From the NCBI RefSeq assembly GCF_032163505.1, contig NZ_CP134147.1, forward strand, positions 958,501-1,022,500: a stretch of 64,000 nucleotides of DNA. The letters run 5' to 3'. The notes under the pieces were generated by a model that did not search any database, was not told the DNA's origin, and worked only from the letters and a program-made list of their open reading frames with translations. This document shows, in pieces, positions 8,612 through 17,613 of the stretch. This stretch comes from Streptococcus parasanguinis. GTDB taxonomy: Bacteria; Bacillota; Bacilli; Lactobacillales; Streptococcaceae. The position numbers were made by a program, and so were the translations under genes. The first letter of the stretch is position 1; every line of letters starts with the position of its first letter.

Positions 8612-10174
8612 ATGCGTAAAGTTGAATTTTTAGATACCAGCCTTCGGGACGGTGAACAGACTCCAGGAGTTAATTTCTCTATCAAAGAAAAAATTGCCAT
8701 TGCTAAACAATTGGAAAAATGGGGTATTTCTGCTATTGAAGCAGGTTTTCCTGCAGCTAGTCCTGATTCCTTCACGGCTGTTCAAGAGATTGCCAAGGTC
8801 TTGACCAAGACAGCCGTGACAGGTTTGGCTCGCTCCGTTAAATCCGATATCGATGCTTGCTATGAAGCCTTGAAAGACGCCAAATATCCACAAGTTCACG
8901 TCTTTATCGCAACCAGTCCGATTCACCGGGAGTTTAAACTCAACAAGAGCAAGGAAGAAATTCTTGAAGCCATTAAAGAGCACGTTTCATATGCGCGTTC
9001 AAAGTTTGAGGTTGTGGAGTTCTCGCCAGAAGATGCGACACGGACCGAATTGGATTTCCTCTTGCAAGTCGTACAGACTGCAGTCGATGCAGGGGCCAGC
9101 TATATCAACATTCCTGATACAGTCGGTTTCACGACACCAGCGGAGTACGGTGCCATTTTCAAATACTTGATTGACCATGTCAAGACAGATCGCGAGATTA
9201 TCTATTCCCCTCATTGCCATGATGACCTAGGTATGGCCGTGGCGAATAGCCTCGCTGCTGTTAAAAATGGTGCCCGTCGTGTTGAAGGAACCATCAATGG
9301 CATCGGGGAGCGGGCCGGCAATGCGGCGCTTGAAGAAGTAGCAGTTGCTCTCAATATTCGCGAAGACTATTTCCAAGTGGAGAGTCCGATTGTCCTTAAT
9401 GAAACCATCAACACTTCTGAATTGGTTTCTCGTTACTCTGGTATTCCAATTCCTAAAAACAAGGCGGTTGTTGGTGGCAATGCCTTCTCACACGAGTCTG
9501 GGATTCACCAAGATGGGGTCCTTAAAAATCCTCTTACCTATGAAATCATCACACCTGAATTGGTGGGTGTCAAGAGCAATAGCCTCCCTCTTGGAAAATT
9601 GTCTGGTCGCCATGCCTTTGTCGAAAAACTGCATGAGTTGGGACTGGAATTTACAGAAGAAGACATCAAGCCATTGTTTGCGAAGTTCAAATCTCTGGCA
9701 GACAAGAAACACGAGATCACAGATGCCGATATCCGCGCCCTTGTTGCAGGTACAGCAGTTGAAAATCCAGAAGGATTCCAATTTAACGATCTCCGTTTGA
9801 CAACCAACGCAGACGAAACGATTACAGCAGCGGTTAGCCTCAGCAATGAAGAAGGGGAAGTACTTGAATTCCTTGCCAATGGTCAAGGATCGGTTGAAGC
9901 GATCTTTAATGCGATTGATAAATTCTTCAACCAAACTGTTCGCTTGACATCATACAATATCGATGCAGTGACAGATGGGATCGATGCCCAAGCCCGTGTC
10001 TTGGTATCCGTGGAAAATGTCGATACAGATACGATTTTCAATGCCTCTGGTTTGGACTTTGACGTATTGAAAGCCTCTGCCATCGCTTATATCAATGCCA
10101 ACACACTGGTTCAAAAAGAGAATGCGGGTGAGATGGGACGAGCTGTCTCCTACCGTGATCTTCCACAAGCCTAA
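8612..10174 (+). CDS. leuA: 2-isopropylmalate synthase
   Basis: Condenses 2-ketoisovalerate with acetyl-CoA, the first committed step to leucine. The 520 residues include [17 protein letters not shown] near the N-terminus, the metal site [13 protein letters not shown] near residue 200, [15 protein letters not shown] near residue 285, and a C-terminal regulatory domain (from about 390) expected to bind leucine for feedback inhibition. First structural gene behind the leader and attenuator; leuB follows after 12 bases. Confidence 0.97.
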   Translation: MRKVEFLDTSLRDGEQTPGVNFSIKEKIAIAKQLEKWGISAIEAGFPAASPDSFTAVQEIAKVLTKTAVTGLARSVKSDIDACYEALKDAKYPQVHVFIATSPIHREFKLNKSKEEILEAIKEHVSYARSKFEVVEFSPEDATRTELDFLLQVVQTAVDAGASYINIPDTVGFTTPAEYGAIFKYLIDHVKTDREIIYSPHCHDDLGMAVANSLAAVKNGARRVEGTINGIGERAGNAALEEVAVALNIREDYFQVESPIVLNETINTSELVSRYSGIPIPKNKAVVGGNAFSHESGIHQDGVLKNPLTYEIITPELVGVKSNSLPLGKLSGRHAFVEKLHELGLEFTEEDIKPLFAKFKSLADKKHEITDADIRALVAGTAVENPEGFQFNDLRLTTNADETITAAVSLSNEEGEVLEFLANGQGSVEAIFNAIDKFFNQTVRLTSYNIDAVTDGIDAQARVLVSVENVDTDTIFNASGLDFDVLKASAIAYINANTLVQKENAGEMGRAVSYRDLPQA

Positions 10175-10186
10175 GAGGAACTGAAC

Positions 10187-11224
10187 ATGACAAAGAAAAT
10201 TGTAACACTTGCAGGAGATGGGATTGGCCCTGAGATCATGGCAGCTGGACTAGAGGTCCTCGCAGCCGTCGCTCCCAAAATTGGCTTTGATTATAGCCTA
10301 GAAGACAAACCTTTTGGGGGTGCAGGAATTGATGCCGCTGGCCACCCTCTTCCCCAAGATACTCTAAAAGCAGCTAAAGGAGCGGATGCTATTCTTCTCG
10401 CAGCCATCGGGAGTCCTGAGTATGACAATGCTCCTGTTCGTCCAGAACAAGGCTTGCTCGCTATTCGCAAGGAATTAAATCTCTTTGCCAATATTCGTCC
10501 TGTACGGATTTTTGACGCCTTGAAACACTTGTCTCCTTTGAAACCAGAGCGTATCGAGGGTGTCGACTTCGTGGTCGTGCGTGAATTGACAGGTGGGATT
10601 TACTTTGGAGAGCATATCTTGAAAGAAGATACAGCGCGCGATATCAATGATTACAGTGCGGAAGAAATTCGTCGGATTATGCACCAAGCCTTCAAGATCG
10701 CGCAAGGACGTGGCAAGAAAGTGACCAGTATCGATAAGCAAAATGTCCTAGCAACTTCTAAATTGTGGCGCCAAGTGGCAGAAGAAGTTGCCAAAGAATT
10801 TCCAGATGTGACCTTAGAGCACCAGCTTGTCGATAGTGCGGCCATGATCATGATTACCAATCCAGCCCGCTTTGATGTCGTAGTGACAGAGAATCTATTC
10901 GGAGATATCTTATCTGACGAATCGAGCGTCCTTCCTGGAACACTAGGCGTGATGCCGTCTGCCAGTCATTCTGACCAAGGACCAAGCATGTACGAACCGA
11001 TTCATGGTTCAGCACCTGATATTGCTGGTCAAGGCGTTGCCAATCCGATTTCCATGATCCTGTCCGTCGCTATGATGCTCCGAGACAGTTTTGGAGAAAC
11101 AGCAGGTGCAGAAATGATCGAAGAAGCGGTCAATCAAACCTTGAATCAGGGGATTTTAACCCGAGATCTAGGTGGTCAGGCTTCGACTGCAGAGATGACA
11201 GCAGCTATCATAAGGAATCTCTAA
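10187..11224 (+). CDS. leuB: 3-isopropylmalate dehydrogenase
   Basis: NAD-dependent oxidative decarboxylation of 3-isopropylmalate to 2-ketoisocaproate. The 345 residues show GDGIGPEI at the N-terminus, the substrate loop REL-TGGIYFGE, the Tyr/Lys/Asp region VDSAAM, and the NAD-binding GSAPDIAGQGVANP. Second gene of the leu operon; its stop is one base from the following DUF1294 start. Confidence 0.97.
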   Translation: MTKKIVTLAGDGIGPEIMAAGLEVLAAVAPKIGFDYSLEDKPFGGAGIDAAGHPLPQDTLKAAKGADAILLAAIGSPEYDNAPVRPEQGLLAIRKELNLFANIRPVRIFDALKHLSPLKPERIEGVDFVVVRELTGGIYFGEHILKEDTARDINDYSAEEIRRIMHQAFKIAQGRGKKVTSIDKQNVLATSKLWRQVAEEVAKEFPDVTLEHQLVDSAAMIMITNPARFDVVVTENLFGDILSDESSVLPGTLGVMPSASHSDQGPSMYEPIHGSAPDIAGQGVANPISMILSVAMMLRDSFGETAGAEMIEEAVNQTLNQGILTRDLGGQASTAEMTAAIIRNL

Positions 11225-11225
11225 G

Positions 11226-11504
11226 ATGACTTGGAGAGATCGCTGTTTAATGGTCATTGCTCTTTGGAATGGTATGGTCTTTCTGACCTATGGCTTAGAT
11301 AAGCGAAAAGCCATTCAAAACAGATGGCGGATTCCTGAAAAGGTCCTCTTACTCGAGAGCTGGCTACTTGGTGGATTTGGAGCTCTTCTAGGTGGGCATC
11401 TCTTTCACCACAAGGTACGAAAATGGTATTTCCAAGTCACCTGGTGGATGAGTAGCCTTCTCTTAGCAGGTGTCCTCTTTCTAATCCTTCAATGGATTCC
11501 CTAG
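11226..11504 (+). CDS. DUF1294 small membrane protein inside the leu operon
   Basis: A 92-residue protein with hydrophobic segments at about residues 8-22, 45-60 and 72-90. The family signature is clear: YGLDKRKA near residue 20, WRIPEKVLLLESWLLGGFGALLGGHLFHHK in the middle, and a C-terminal helix. It starts one base after leuB and is 24 bases before leuC, so it must be co-transcribed with leucine genes. Function unknown; there is no known enzymatic need for it in leucine synthesis. Confidence 0.85.
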   Translation: MTWRDRCLMVIALWNGMVFLTYGLDKRKAIQNRWRIPEKVLLLESWLLGGFGALLGGHLFHHKVRKWYFQVTWWMSSLLLAGVLFLILQWIP

Positions 11505-11528
11505 CAACAAGATAAATGGAGAAAGACG

Positions 11529-12911
11529 ATGATTGGAAAATCTATCTTTGATAAACTTTGGGACCGCCACGTGATTACTGGAGTGGAAGGGCAACCCCAA
11601 CTCATGTATGTAGACCAACACTATATCCACGAAGTGACGAGTCCCCAAGCCTTTCAAGGATTAAGGGATGCAGGACGCAAGGTTCGACGACCTGATTTAA
11701 CCTTTGGAACCTTTGATCACAATGTTCCAACGGTCAATATTTTTGATATCCGAGATGTCATTTCAAAGGCCCAGATTGATAAATTAGCTGAGAATGTGGT
11801 GGACTTTGGGATTGATCATGCTGCCCATGGTTCTGCTAAGCAAGGAATCGTTCATATGGTGGGCCCTGAAACCGGTCGGACCCAGCCTGGGAAATTTATT
11901 GTCTGTGGAGACAGCCATACCGCAACCCACGGAGCCTTTGGTGCCATTGCCTTTGGGATTGGAACCAGTGAAGTGGAGCATGTCTTTGCTACCCAAACCA
12001 TCTGGCAAGTCAAACCCAAGAAAATGTTGGTTGAATTCACCGGAACCCCACAAAAAGGGATCTATTCAAAGGATTACATCCTAGCTTTGATAGCGCGCTA
12101 CGGTGTTGCTTGTGGAGTTGGCTATGTCGTAGAGTATCGGGGAGAAGCAATTGATCGTTTGACTATGGAAGAACGCATGACCATCTGTAACATGTCGATC
12201 GAGTTCGGATCCAAAATGGGGATCATGAATCCAGATGAGACGACCTTTGACTACCTCCGAGGACGCGAATGTGTGCCAGATGATTTTGAGGCCGCAGTAG
12301 CAGATTGGAAGACTCTGGTTAGTGATGACGATGCCGTTTATGACAAGGTCATCCGTATGGATGTATCTGATCTTGCTCCGATGGTGACTTGGGGGACCAA
12401 TCCTTCTATGGGAGTGGACTTCGAGACTCCTTTTCCAGAGATTCGCGACATGAATGATGAACGGGCTTATCATTATATGGATCTTGAACCTGGCCAAAAA
12501 CCAGCAGACATTGAATTAGGCTATATCTTTATCGGTTCCTGTACCAATGCGCGTCTCAGCGATTTGGAGTTGGCAGCCAAGTTTGTGAAAGGCAAAAAAA
12601 TTGCGCCAAACTTAACTGCTATTGTGGTACCTGGCTCTCGTCCGGTTAAGCAAGCCGCCGAAAAATTAGGCTTAGACAAGATCTTCATGGATGCGGGCTT
12701 TGAATGGCGTGATCCAGGATGCTCGATGTGTCTAGGAATGAACCCAGACAAGGTTCCAGATGGGGTCCACTGTGCCTCTACTAGCAACCGGAACTTCGAA
12801 GACCGCCAAGGATTTGGGGCTAAGACCCATCTCTGTAGCCCAGCAATGGCCGCTGCAGCAGCAATAGCTGGTCGCTTTGTCGACGTGCGCCAAATGCCAG
12901 AAGTCAAGTAA
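11529..12911 (+). CDS. leuC: 3-isopropylmalate dehydratase, large subunit
   Basis: Isomerises 2- to 3-isopropylmalate together with LeuD, using a 4Fe-4S cluster. The three cluster cysteines are visible in GSCTNAR (near residue 338) and [13 protein letters not shown] (near 400). The 460 residues are close to the family norm. Ribosome site GGAGAAAGACG precedes the ATG; leuD follows after 11 bases. Confidence 0.97.
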   Translation: MIGKSIFDKLWDRHVITGVEGQPQLMYVDQHYIHEVTSPQAFQGLRDAGRKVRRPDLTFGTFDHNVPTVNIFDIRDVISKAQIDKLAENVVDFGIDHAAHGSAKQGIVHMVGPETGRTQPGKFIVCGDSHTATHGAFGAIAFGIGTSEVEHVFATQTIWQVKPKKMLVEFTGTPQKGIYSKDYILALIARYGVACGVGYVVEYRGEAIDRLTMEERMTICNMSIEFGSKMGIMNPDETTFDYLRGRECVPDDFEAAVADWKTLVSDDDAVYDKVIRMDVSDLAPMVTWGTNPSMGVDFETPFPEIRDMNDERAYHYMDLEPGQKPADIELGYIFIGSCTNARLSDLELAAKFVKGKKIAPNLTAIVVPGSRPVKQAAEKLGLDKIFMDAGFEWRDPGCSMCLGMNPDKVPDGVHCASTSNRNFEDRQGFGAKTHLCSPAMAAAAAIAGRFVDVRQMPEVK

Positions 12912-12922
12912 AAGGAGGAAGC

Positions 12923-13513
12923 ATGGAGAAATTTACCATTTATACAGGAACAACAGTTCCTTTGATGAACGATAATATCGATACCGACCAGATCCTCCCC
13001 AAGCAATTCTTAAAGCTGATTGATAAAAAAGGTTTTGGGAAATACCTCATGTATGCTTGGCGCTATTTGGATGACCAATATACTGAGGATCCAGAATTTA
13101 TCTTTAACAAGCCAGAATACCGCAAGGCAACCATTTTGATCACTGGTGACAATTTTGGGGCTGGTTCCTCTCGGGAGCACGCAGCCTGGGCTTTAGCTGA
13201 CTATGGTTTTAAAGTCGTTATCGCCGGCTCTTTCGGAGATATCCATTACAATAATGAGCTCAATAATGGCATGCTACCGATTGTCCAACCACTAGAGGTT
13301 CGTCAAAAATTGGCAAGTTTGAAGCCGACAGATCCAGTGACAGTAGATTTGGAAGAACAGAAGATCCTCTCGCCTGTTGGAGAGTTTCGCTTTGAGATCG
13401 ATCAAGATTGGAAACACAAGTTGCTCAACGGCTTGGATGATATCGGGATTACGCTTCAGTACGAAGACTTGATTGCAGCTTATGAGAAGAACCGGCCAGC
13501 TTACTGGCAATGA
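12923..13513 (+). CDS. leuD: 3-isopropylmalate dehydratase, small subunit
   Basis: Swivelling-domain partner of LeuC. The 196 residues carry [13 protein letters not shown] near residue 16 and the substrate-binding [17 protein letters not shown] near residue 75. AAGGAGGAAGC precedes the ATG. Last leu gene; no strong hairpin terminator is seen in the 98 bases before the next gene, which has its own promoter and CodY box. Confidence 0.96.
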   Translation: MEKFTIYTGTTVPLMNDNIDTDQILPKQFLKLIDKKGFGKYLMYAWRYLDDQYTEDPEFIFNKPEYRKATILITGDNFGAGSSREHAAWALADYGFKVVIAGSFGDIHYNNELNNGMLPIVQPLEVRQKLASLKPTDPVTVDLEEQKILSPVGEFRFEIDQDWKHKLLNGLDDIGITLQYEDLIAAYEKNRPAYWQ

Positions 13514-13535
13514 TAAAATTGTATACTTAATTACG

Positions 13536-13550
13536 AATTTTCTGAAAATA
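13536..13550 (+). promoter_or_regulatory. Near-perfect CodY box before the YrdC-like gene
   Basis: Matches 14 of 15 positions of AATTTTCWGAAAATT. It ends just before a -35-like TTGAAT (13553-13558), which is spaced 17 bases from TACAAT, so it is well placed to repress the gene at 13612. Confidence 0.6.
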
Positions 13551-13611
13551 TATTGAATTTGAGACTATTTTTTGATACAATACTAAAAAGAATAGAAAAG
13601 GAAAGAGACTT

Positions 13612-14397
13612 ATGACAAAACACATTCAATGGGACGGACAACTTTCACAAGAAGGATTTGATATTCTTAAAGGAGAGGGTGGCTGTATCGTCTGCCCTAC
13701 CAAAGTTGGCTACATCATCATGACCAGTGACAAGGCTGGCTTGGAACGTAAATTCGAAGCCAAAGAACGTAACCGCAACAAACCAGGTGTGGTTCTTTGC
13801 GGAAGCATGGATGAACTTCGTGCCCTTGCACAATTGAATCCTGAAATCGAAGCCTTCTACCAAAAACATTGGGATGAAGATATCTTGCTTGGTTGTATCC
13901 TTCCTTGGCGTGAAGATGCTTATGCAAAATTGCAGGCTTTCGGAGATGGACGTGAAGAACTCATGACAGACGTTCGTGGAACTTCATGCTTTGTCATCAA
14001 ATTTGGTAAAGCTGGTGAGCAAATCGCCAAAGAAATGTGGGAAAAAGAAGGCAAGATGGTTTACGCTTCTTCAGCCAACCCTTCCGGTAAAGGAAACCGC
14101 GGGAAGGTCGAAGGAATCGGTGAGCGTATCGAAGGTGCCGTGGACTTGGTTATCGAAGCCGATGATTATGTAGCTTCTATCCAACCAGACAAGACCATTG
14201 AAACGCGCTATGAACAAGGTGTAATGGTCTCTATGGTTGATGCCGAAGGAAAATTGATTCCAGAACAAGGAGCAGGTAGCCGTTCCGTCAATACTTGTCC
14301 AGTCGTCATCCGTAAAGGATTGGATATCGATAAGATCATGATGCACTTATCTGATCATTTCAACTCTTGGAACTACCGCCAAGGGGAATACTATTAA
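13612..14397 (+). CDS. Sua5/YciO/YrdC-family protein
   Basis: A 261-residue protein with the YrdC-type nucleotide/bicarbonate-binding fold: PTKVGYIIMTSD near residue 30, KERNRNKPGVVLC near 52, TDVRGTSCFVI near 120, and SSANPSGKGNRG near 155. Family members make threonylcarbamoyl-AMP for tRNA t6A, but this sequence departs from the usual core (T-ETVYGLG is replaced by PTKVGYIIM), so it may be a divergent paralogue with another role. Own promoter with a CodY site; terminator follows. Confidence 0.75.
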   Translation: MTKHIQWDGQLSQEGFDILKGEGGCIVCPTKVGYIIMTSDKAGLERKFEAKERNRNKPGVVLCGSMDELRALAQLNPEIEAFYQKHWDEDILLGCILPWREDAYAKLQAFGDGREELMTDVRGTSCFVIKFGKAGEQIAKEMWEKEGKMVYASSANPSGKGNRGKVEGIGERIEGAVDLVIEADDYVASIQPDKTIETRYEQGVMVSMVDAEGKLIPEQGAGSRSVNTCPVVIRKGLDIDKIMMHLSDHFNSWNYRQGEYY

Positions 14398-14407
14398 GAA
14401 ACAGAAT

Positions 14408-14435
14408 AAAGCATTCCATTTGGAATGCTTTTTTT
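14408..14435 (+). terminator. Intrinsic terminator
   Basis: AAAGCATTCC-attt-GGAATGC stem-loop with a seven-T tail, eleven bases after the stop of the YrdC-like gene. Confidence 0.9.
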
Positions 14436-14451
14436 GTGAAAGGATAAAAGA

Positions 14452-14460
14452 TGGTATAAT
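14452..14460 (+). promoter_or_regulatory. Extended -10 promoter of the tandem paralogues
   Basis: TGGTATAAT immediately after the preceding terminator and 36 bases before the start at 14497. A good ribosome site (AGAGGAG) follows, so this mRNA has a leader. Confidence 0.65.
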
Positions 14461-14496
14461 AGATTCAAACGATGTTCCAATAGAAGAGGAGTTGGT

Positions 14497-14862
14497 ATGG
14501 TCTCCAGAAAAGCATTTATCGATAAAGCCAATCAGGAAGGTTTTTCCTTCAACATCCAAATCCCATGGTGGCGGTACAATAACTTCAAGTCATTGGTCTG
14601 GAGAAAAAAGCTCTCTGAGGAGCAACTCTATCAGATTTTTCTTTTACTTTGTAGAGAGGTAGAAGACCGGCAAATGCAGGCAGTAGCCGATAAGAGAAAG
14701 TATCAGACCGGATTTTATATAGTCGCATGCAATGGTCGCGAATTTCGCTTTGAGTTTGCTTTTAAAAAGAATCAAGAACTAAGAGTTTATAATCTCTTTG
14801 AGACCGTCAATGGTCGCAAGAAACTCACCCTGATGGACCTGCTTGATTACATAATGGATTGA
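14497..14862 (+). CDS. Unknown protein, paralogue 1 of a tandem pair
   Basis: A 121-residue soluble protein I do not recognise. It aligns along its whole length with the next gene: an SRKAF-IDK-NQEGFSF start, LSEEQLYQIF in the middle, NGREFRFEF, then LRVYNLFETVNGRKK and a C-terminal helix LMDLLDYIMD. No signal peptide, membrane helix, cysteine pair or catalytic motif is apparent. AGAGGAG lies before the ATG. The pattern of helix, then beta-rich FRFEF / VYNLFETV, then helix suggests a compact alpha/beta fold. Confidence 0.75.
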   Translation: MVSRKAFIDKANQEGFSFNIQIPWWRYNNFKSLVWRKKLSEEQLYQIFLLLCREVEDRQMQAVADKRKYQTGFYIVACNGREFRFEFAFKKNQELRVYNLFETVNGRKKLTLMDLLDYIMD

Positions 14863-14918
14863 CTGTGTATAGAAACAATAAGGGGTCACTATAGATTGAC
14901 AACAGAAAGAGTGGTTCT

Positions 14919-15329
14919 ATGATTTCAAGAGATGCATTTTTAGAAAGAATCAATCAGGAGGGATTCTCATTTAGCATTGAAATTCCTCGCAGAAGTTTTT
15001 CGGATTTTACATCATTAGTTCGGAGAAGAAGAATTTCAGAAGAAGACCTCTATCAGCTGTTTTATAACTATTGTCAAGAACTAGAAAACTGTTTGAAAGA
15101 AGCGGGAGATAAGCGACGCTTGCTCTTCAATAAGTTTCCAGTTAGCCCCGTTCATGATAAATATAAAACGAAATTTGATACAGTGGCACCCAACGGTCGT
15201 GAGTTTCGCTTTGAGTTTGTATTTAGCAATGACAATCGTTTAAAAGTTTATCATCTTATCGAAACGGTTAATGGTCGTAGGAAAAAAACACCTATGGAAA
15301 TACTGACGGACCTAGTCGATGCTTTATAG
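14919..15329 (+). CDS. Unknown protein, paralogue 2 of a tandem pair
   Basis: A 136-residue paralogue of the preceding gene, with MISRDAF, NQEGFSFSIEIP, ISEEDLYQLF, NGREFRFEF and YHLIETVNGRRKK all conserved. It carries about 13 extra residues in the middle (RLLFNKFPVSPVHDK). The divergence outside the shared motifs shows an old duplication under constraint rather than a recent one. No function assigned. The ribosome site before the ATG is weak (AGAGTGG). Confidence 0.75.
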   Translation: MISRDAFLERINQEGFSFSIEIPRRSFSDFTSLVRRRRISEEDLYQLFYNYCQELENCLKEAGDKRRLLFNKFPVSPVHDKYKTKFDTVAPNGREFRFEFVFSNDNRLKVYHLIETVNGRRKKTPMEILTDLVDAL

Positions 15330-15697
15330 TGGATACTGATCTAAGAGAAATCTTATGAGATACCTATTTCTTCTTGATTCCATTGAGCCTAGTGACTATA
15401 ATGAGTGAGTTTAATAAAGCTACAGGTAGACTCTTGTTCCTCTGCTTGTTTACTCTTACTTTTTCATGTTGCTACTATTTGTAATCATCACAGCTCCAGT
15501 AGTTTTATTAAACCGACCTTTCCTATTTGATCGCCTAATAGCTAGTAGTTATTGAAGTACGGTTGGGAAATAGACAAAAGACAAAAAGGACTCTATTTTT
15601 ACGTTAGAGACCTTTTTGACAAGTAGGGGTTGAACTGTAAAGCTGGAGAATGGTAATAATAGTTTTCTAACTGCTTGAAATTTGGTACACTAGAGCT
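15330..15697 (+). other. 368-bp gap without a convincing gene
   Basis: Contains only very short frames. One at 15400 (about 28 codons) has a hydrophobic GRLLFLCLFTLTFSCCYY stretch and no clear ribosome site; it may be a remnant of a membrane-protein gene. The right half holds a terminator-like hairpin and the leaderless promoter of the next operon. Confidence 0.5.
15583..15617. terminator. Bidirectional hairpin terminator
   Basis: AAAAAGG-a-CTCTA pairs with TAGAG-a-CCTTTTT around a nine-base loop, with A runs on one side and T runs on the other, so it can act on both strands. Confidence 0.7.
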
Positions 15698-15700
15698 ATG
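15683..15700 (+). promoter_or_regulatory. Extended -10 promoter giving a leaderless mRNA
   Basis: TGGTACACT (hexamer 15686-15691), then six bases, then the ATG at 15698. Same geometry as at 2665, 20247 (minus), 43469 and 52202 (minus). Confidence 0.6.
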
Positions 15701-16474
15701 AAGATGGAAGATACAATAAAAAAAGGGATCATTATAGGAGCTACAGGAGGGATTGGTCGTCAATTAGCGAAAGAATTGGCACAACGTTTGGAGCATCTGA
15801 TTTTAGTGAGTCGAGATGCTGACAAACTCTTCCAAGTCCAAAAGGAACTAACTAGGAGTAAGGCGCAGCTTTCAATCCTAACATTAGATATGCTAGATCA
15901 AGTGGCTCTAGAAGCTTTTGTAGAGAGTCTAGATGCTGATCTTCTCGTCAATTGTGCGGGACTAGCCTATTTTTCCCTAGGATGTGACCTTGATTCAGCC
16001 AGTGAGCAAGACCTCTGGCAGGTCAACTACCATAGTCCAGTCCAGCTAATCAAGCAGGTGGTGCAAAAGAATCAGAAGATCAAGCTGGTCCAGCTGTCTT
16101 CGTTGGCAGCTCTTTTTCCTCATCCCTATCTAGCAGCCTACAGTGCTAGCAAGGTTGCCTTGCAGACCTACACTCTTGCTCTCCAGGAGGAACTGAGGCA
16201 ATCAGATTCCCCGATTCAGCTAGGTCTCTATATTCTTGGACCAGTCCAAACAGCTATTTTTCCTGCCAAACTAGTAGAAGCATTGGGAGGTGGTAGCTTG
16301 CAGATGAAGCCTGAGAAAGCTGCTCAGCAGTTGATACGATTCATAGAAGGGGATACTTCCTATGCTGTTATCGGGCTTCGCTATCGCTTGCTAGTTTGGC
16401 TAGGTCGCTTGCTTCCCCAAAGGTGGATCATCCGTCTCCTTGCTATATATTTAAAAAAGGGACTTAATAGATGA
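15698..16474 (+). CDS. Short-chain dehydrogenase/reductase, first gene of a glycolipid-like operon
   Basis: A 258-residue classical SDR. The cofactor loop GATGGIGRQ lies at residues 14-22, LVNCAG near 88, the catalytic Ser in QLSSLAALF and the YSASK Tyr/Lys pair near 152-156. A basic, hydrophobic C-terminus (LLVWLGRLLPQRWIIRLLAIYLKK) suggests membrane association. The ATG is chosen because an extended -10 sits six bases before it. The ATGA overlap couples it to the glycosyltransferase that follows. Substrate unknown, possibly a lipid keto or hydroxy group. Confidence 0.88.
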   Translation: MKMEDTIKKGIIIGATGGIGRQLAKELAQRLEHLILVSRDADKLFQVQKELTRSKAQLSILTLDMLDQVALEAFVESLDADLLVNCAGLAYFSLGCDLDSASEQDLWQVNYHSPVQLIKQVVQKNQKIKLVQLSSLAALFPHPYLAAYSASKVALQTYTLALQEELRQSDSPIQLGLYILGPVQTAIFPAKLVEALGGGSLQMKPEKAAQQLIRFIEGDTSYAVIGLRYRLLVWLGRLLPQRWIIRLLAIYLKKGLNR

Positions 16475-17613
16475 AATTTGTATTTATATTTTTAGCCGTT
16501 ACTTATCTTCTCTTATTTCTCATCCGTTGGTTGCTGTCCTTCACTTATTATAAAAAAAGTCAGGTTCATACTGCGGACTTTCCAGAACAGCTTTTTACAG
16601 TGGTTCAACCCATCCTTTCTGGGGATCCTCGTTTAGAGAGTGATTTGAGGGCCAATCTCCAGCAAACTGAAGCAGTAGAATTCTACTGGTTGATTGATCA
16701 GTCTGATACAGAAGCCCAGCGAGTAGCAGATCGGATTTGTCAAGACGCATCCTTTGCCCAACGCATTCGAATTTTTCTCATTGAAGACGTCCCTCAGGGG
16801 ATTAATCCCAAGAGTTACAAGATTGAGCAGGTTGTAGAGGAGCTAACCCGGCCTTATCTGATTGTTTTGGACGATGATAGTGTGATTGATTTTTCTAAAA
16901 TGGGTGAGCTAACTGACTATCTGGGTCAAGAGGTCATTCTGACAGGTATTCCTTATAACCAGGAGAGAAGCAATTTCTGGTCTAAGCTGGTTGCAGCATT
17001 CGTTAATGGCAATTCCTTTATTACCTATTTTACAATGGCAGAAGTTGAGGCGAATCACTCCATCAATGGGATGTTTTATATCCTGCCGGTGGAACTTGCA
17101 AAAGGCCAGAAGCTCTTCACAGCGATTAAGGATTTTCTATGTGATGATTTAGCCGTGGCCGATTTTTTAAGGAGTAAAGGAGTATCCATTATCCAAACAA
17201 GGGTCACCTGTAATGTTCGAACGACTATCAAGGATGCCAAGCAATATTTGCTCCAGATGAAGCGTTGGCTTCTCTTTAGCTCTATCTACCTCAAAGAACA
17301 CCTGGACTGGAAGCTGTTTAGCCTCATAGGTTTACCGAGTTTTCTACCTCTTCCAACTTTGATCCTAAGTCTCATTTTAGGATGGCCTTATCTTCTTCTA
17401 GCCTTAAGCTTACTGGTATTCAAGGCAGTATGGATGCTCCTCTATCGGCAAAGCATTCTATCCAATCGCCTACACTTGGATGAAGTCATCTACGAAGTGC
17501 TGAATGATCTCCTGCTTCCTTGGTTGTTTGTCTATGTTCTATTGACTCCTCCTGTGATAAACTGGCGGGGGCGGAAGATTCGTGTGACGGACGGAAAGAT
17601 TCGTTATGAGTAA
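16471..17613 (+). CDS. Membrane family-2 glycosyltransferase, ceramide glucosyltransferase-like
   Basis: A 380-residue enzyme with one N-terminal helix (about 1-20) and two or three C-terminal helices (from about 285). Catalytic elements are in order: the LIVLDDDSVID acidic motif near residue 130, LCDDLAVADFL near 225, and QMKRW, the QxxRW motif of processive or lipid-acceptor GT2 enzymes, near 265. This order, with membrane helices after QxxRW, resembles GT21 lipid glycosyltransferases. It overlaps its upstream neighbour by four bases and the next by eight. Confidence 0.85.
   Translation: MKFVFIFLAVTYLLLFLIRWLLSFTYYKKSQVHTADFPEQLFTVVQPILSGDPRLESDLRANLQQTEAVEFYWLIDQSDTEAQRVADRICQDASFAQRIRIFLIEDVPQGINPKSYKIEQVVEELTRPYLIVLDDDSVIDFSKMGELTDYLGQEVILTGIPYNQERSNFWSKLVAAFVNGNSFITYFTMAEVEANHSINGMFYILPVELAKGQKLFTAIKDFLCDDLAVADFLRSKGVSIIQTRVTCNVRTTIKDAKQYLLQMKRWLLFSSIYLKEHLDWKLFSLIGLPSFLPLPTLILSLILGWPYLLLALSLLVFKAVWMLLYRQSILSNRLHLDEVIYEVLNDLLLPWLFVYVLLTPPVINWRGRKIRVTDGKIRYE

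Noticed and set aside
14449..14496. Riboswitch or T-box before the unknown paralogues or ilvE
   Set aside because: Leaders are too short and lack T-box or known aptamer motifs.
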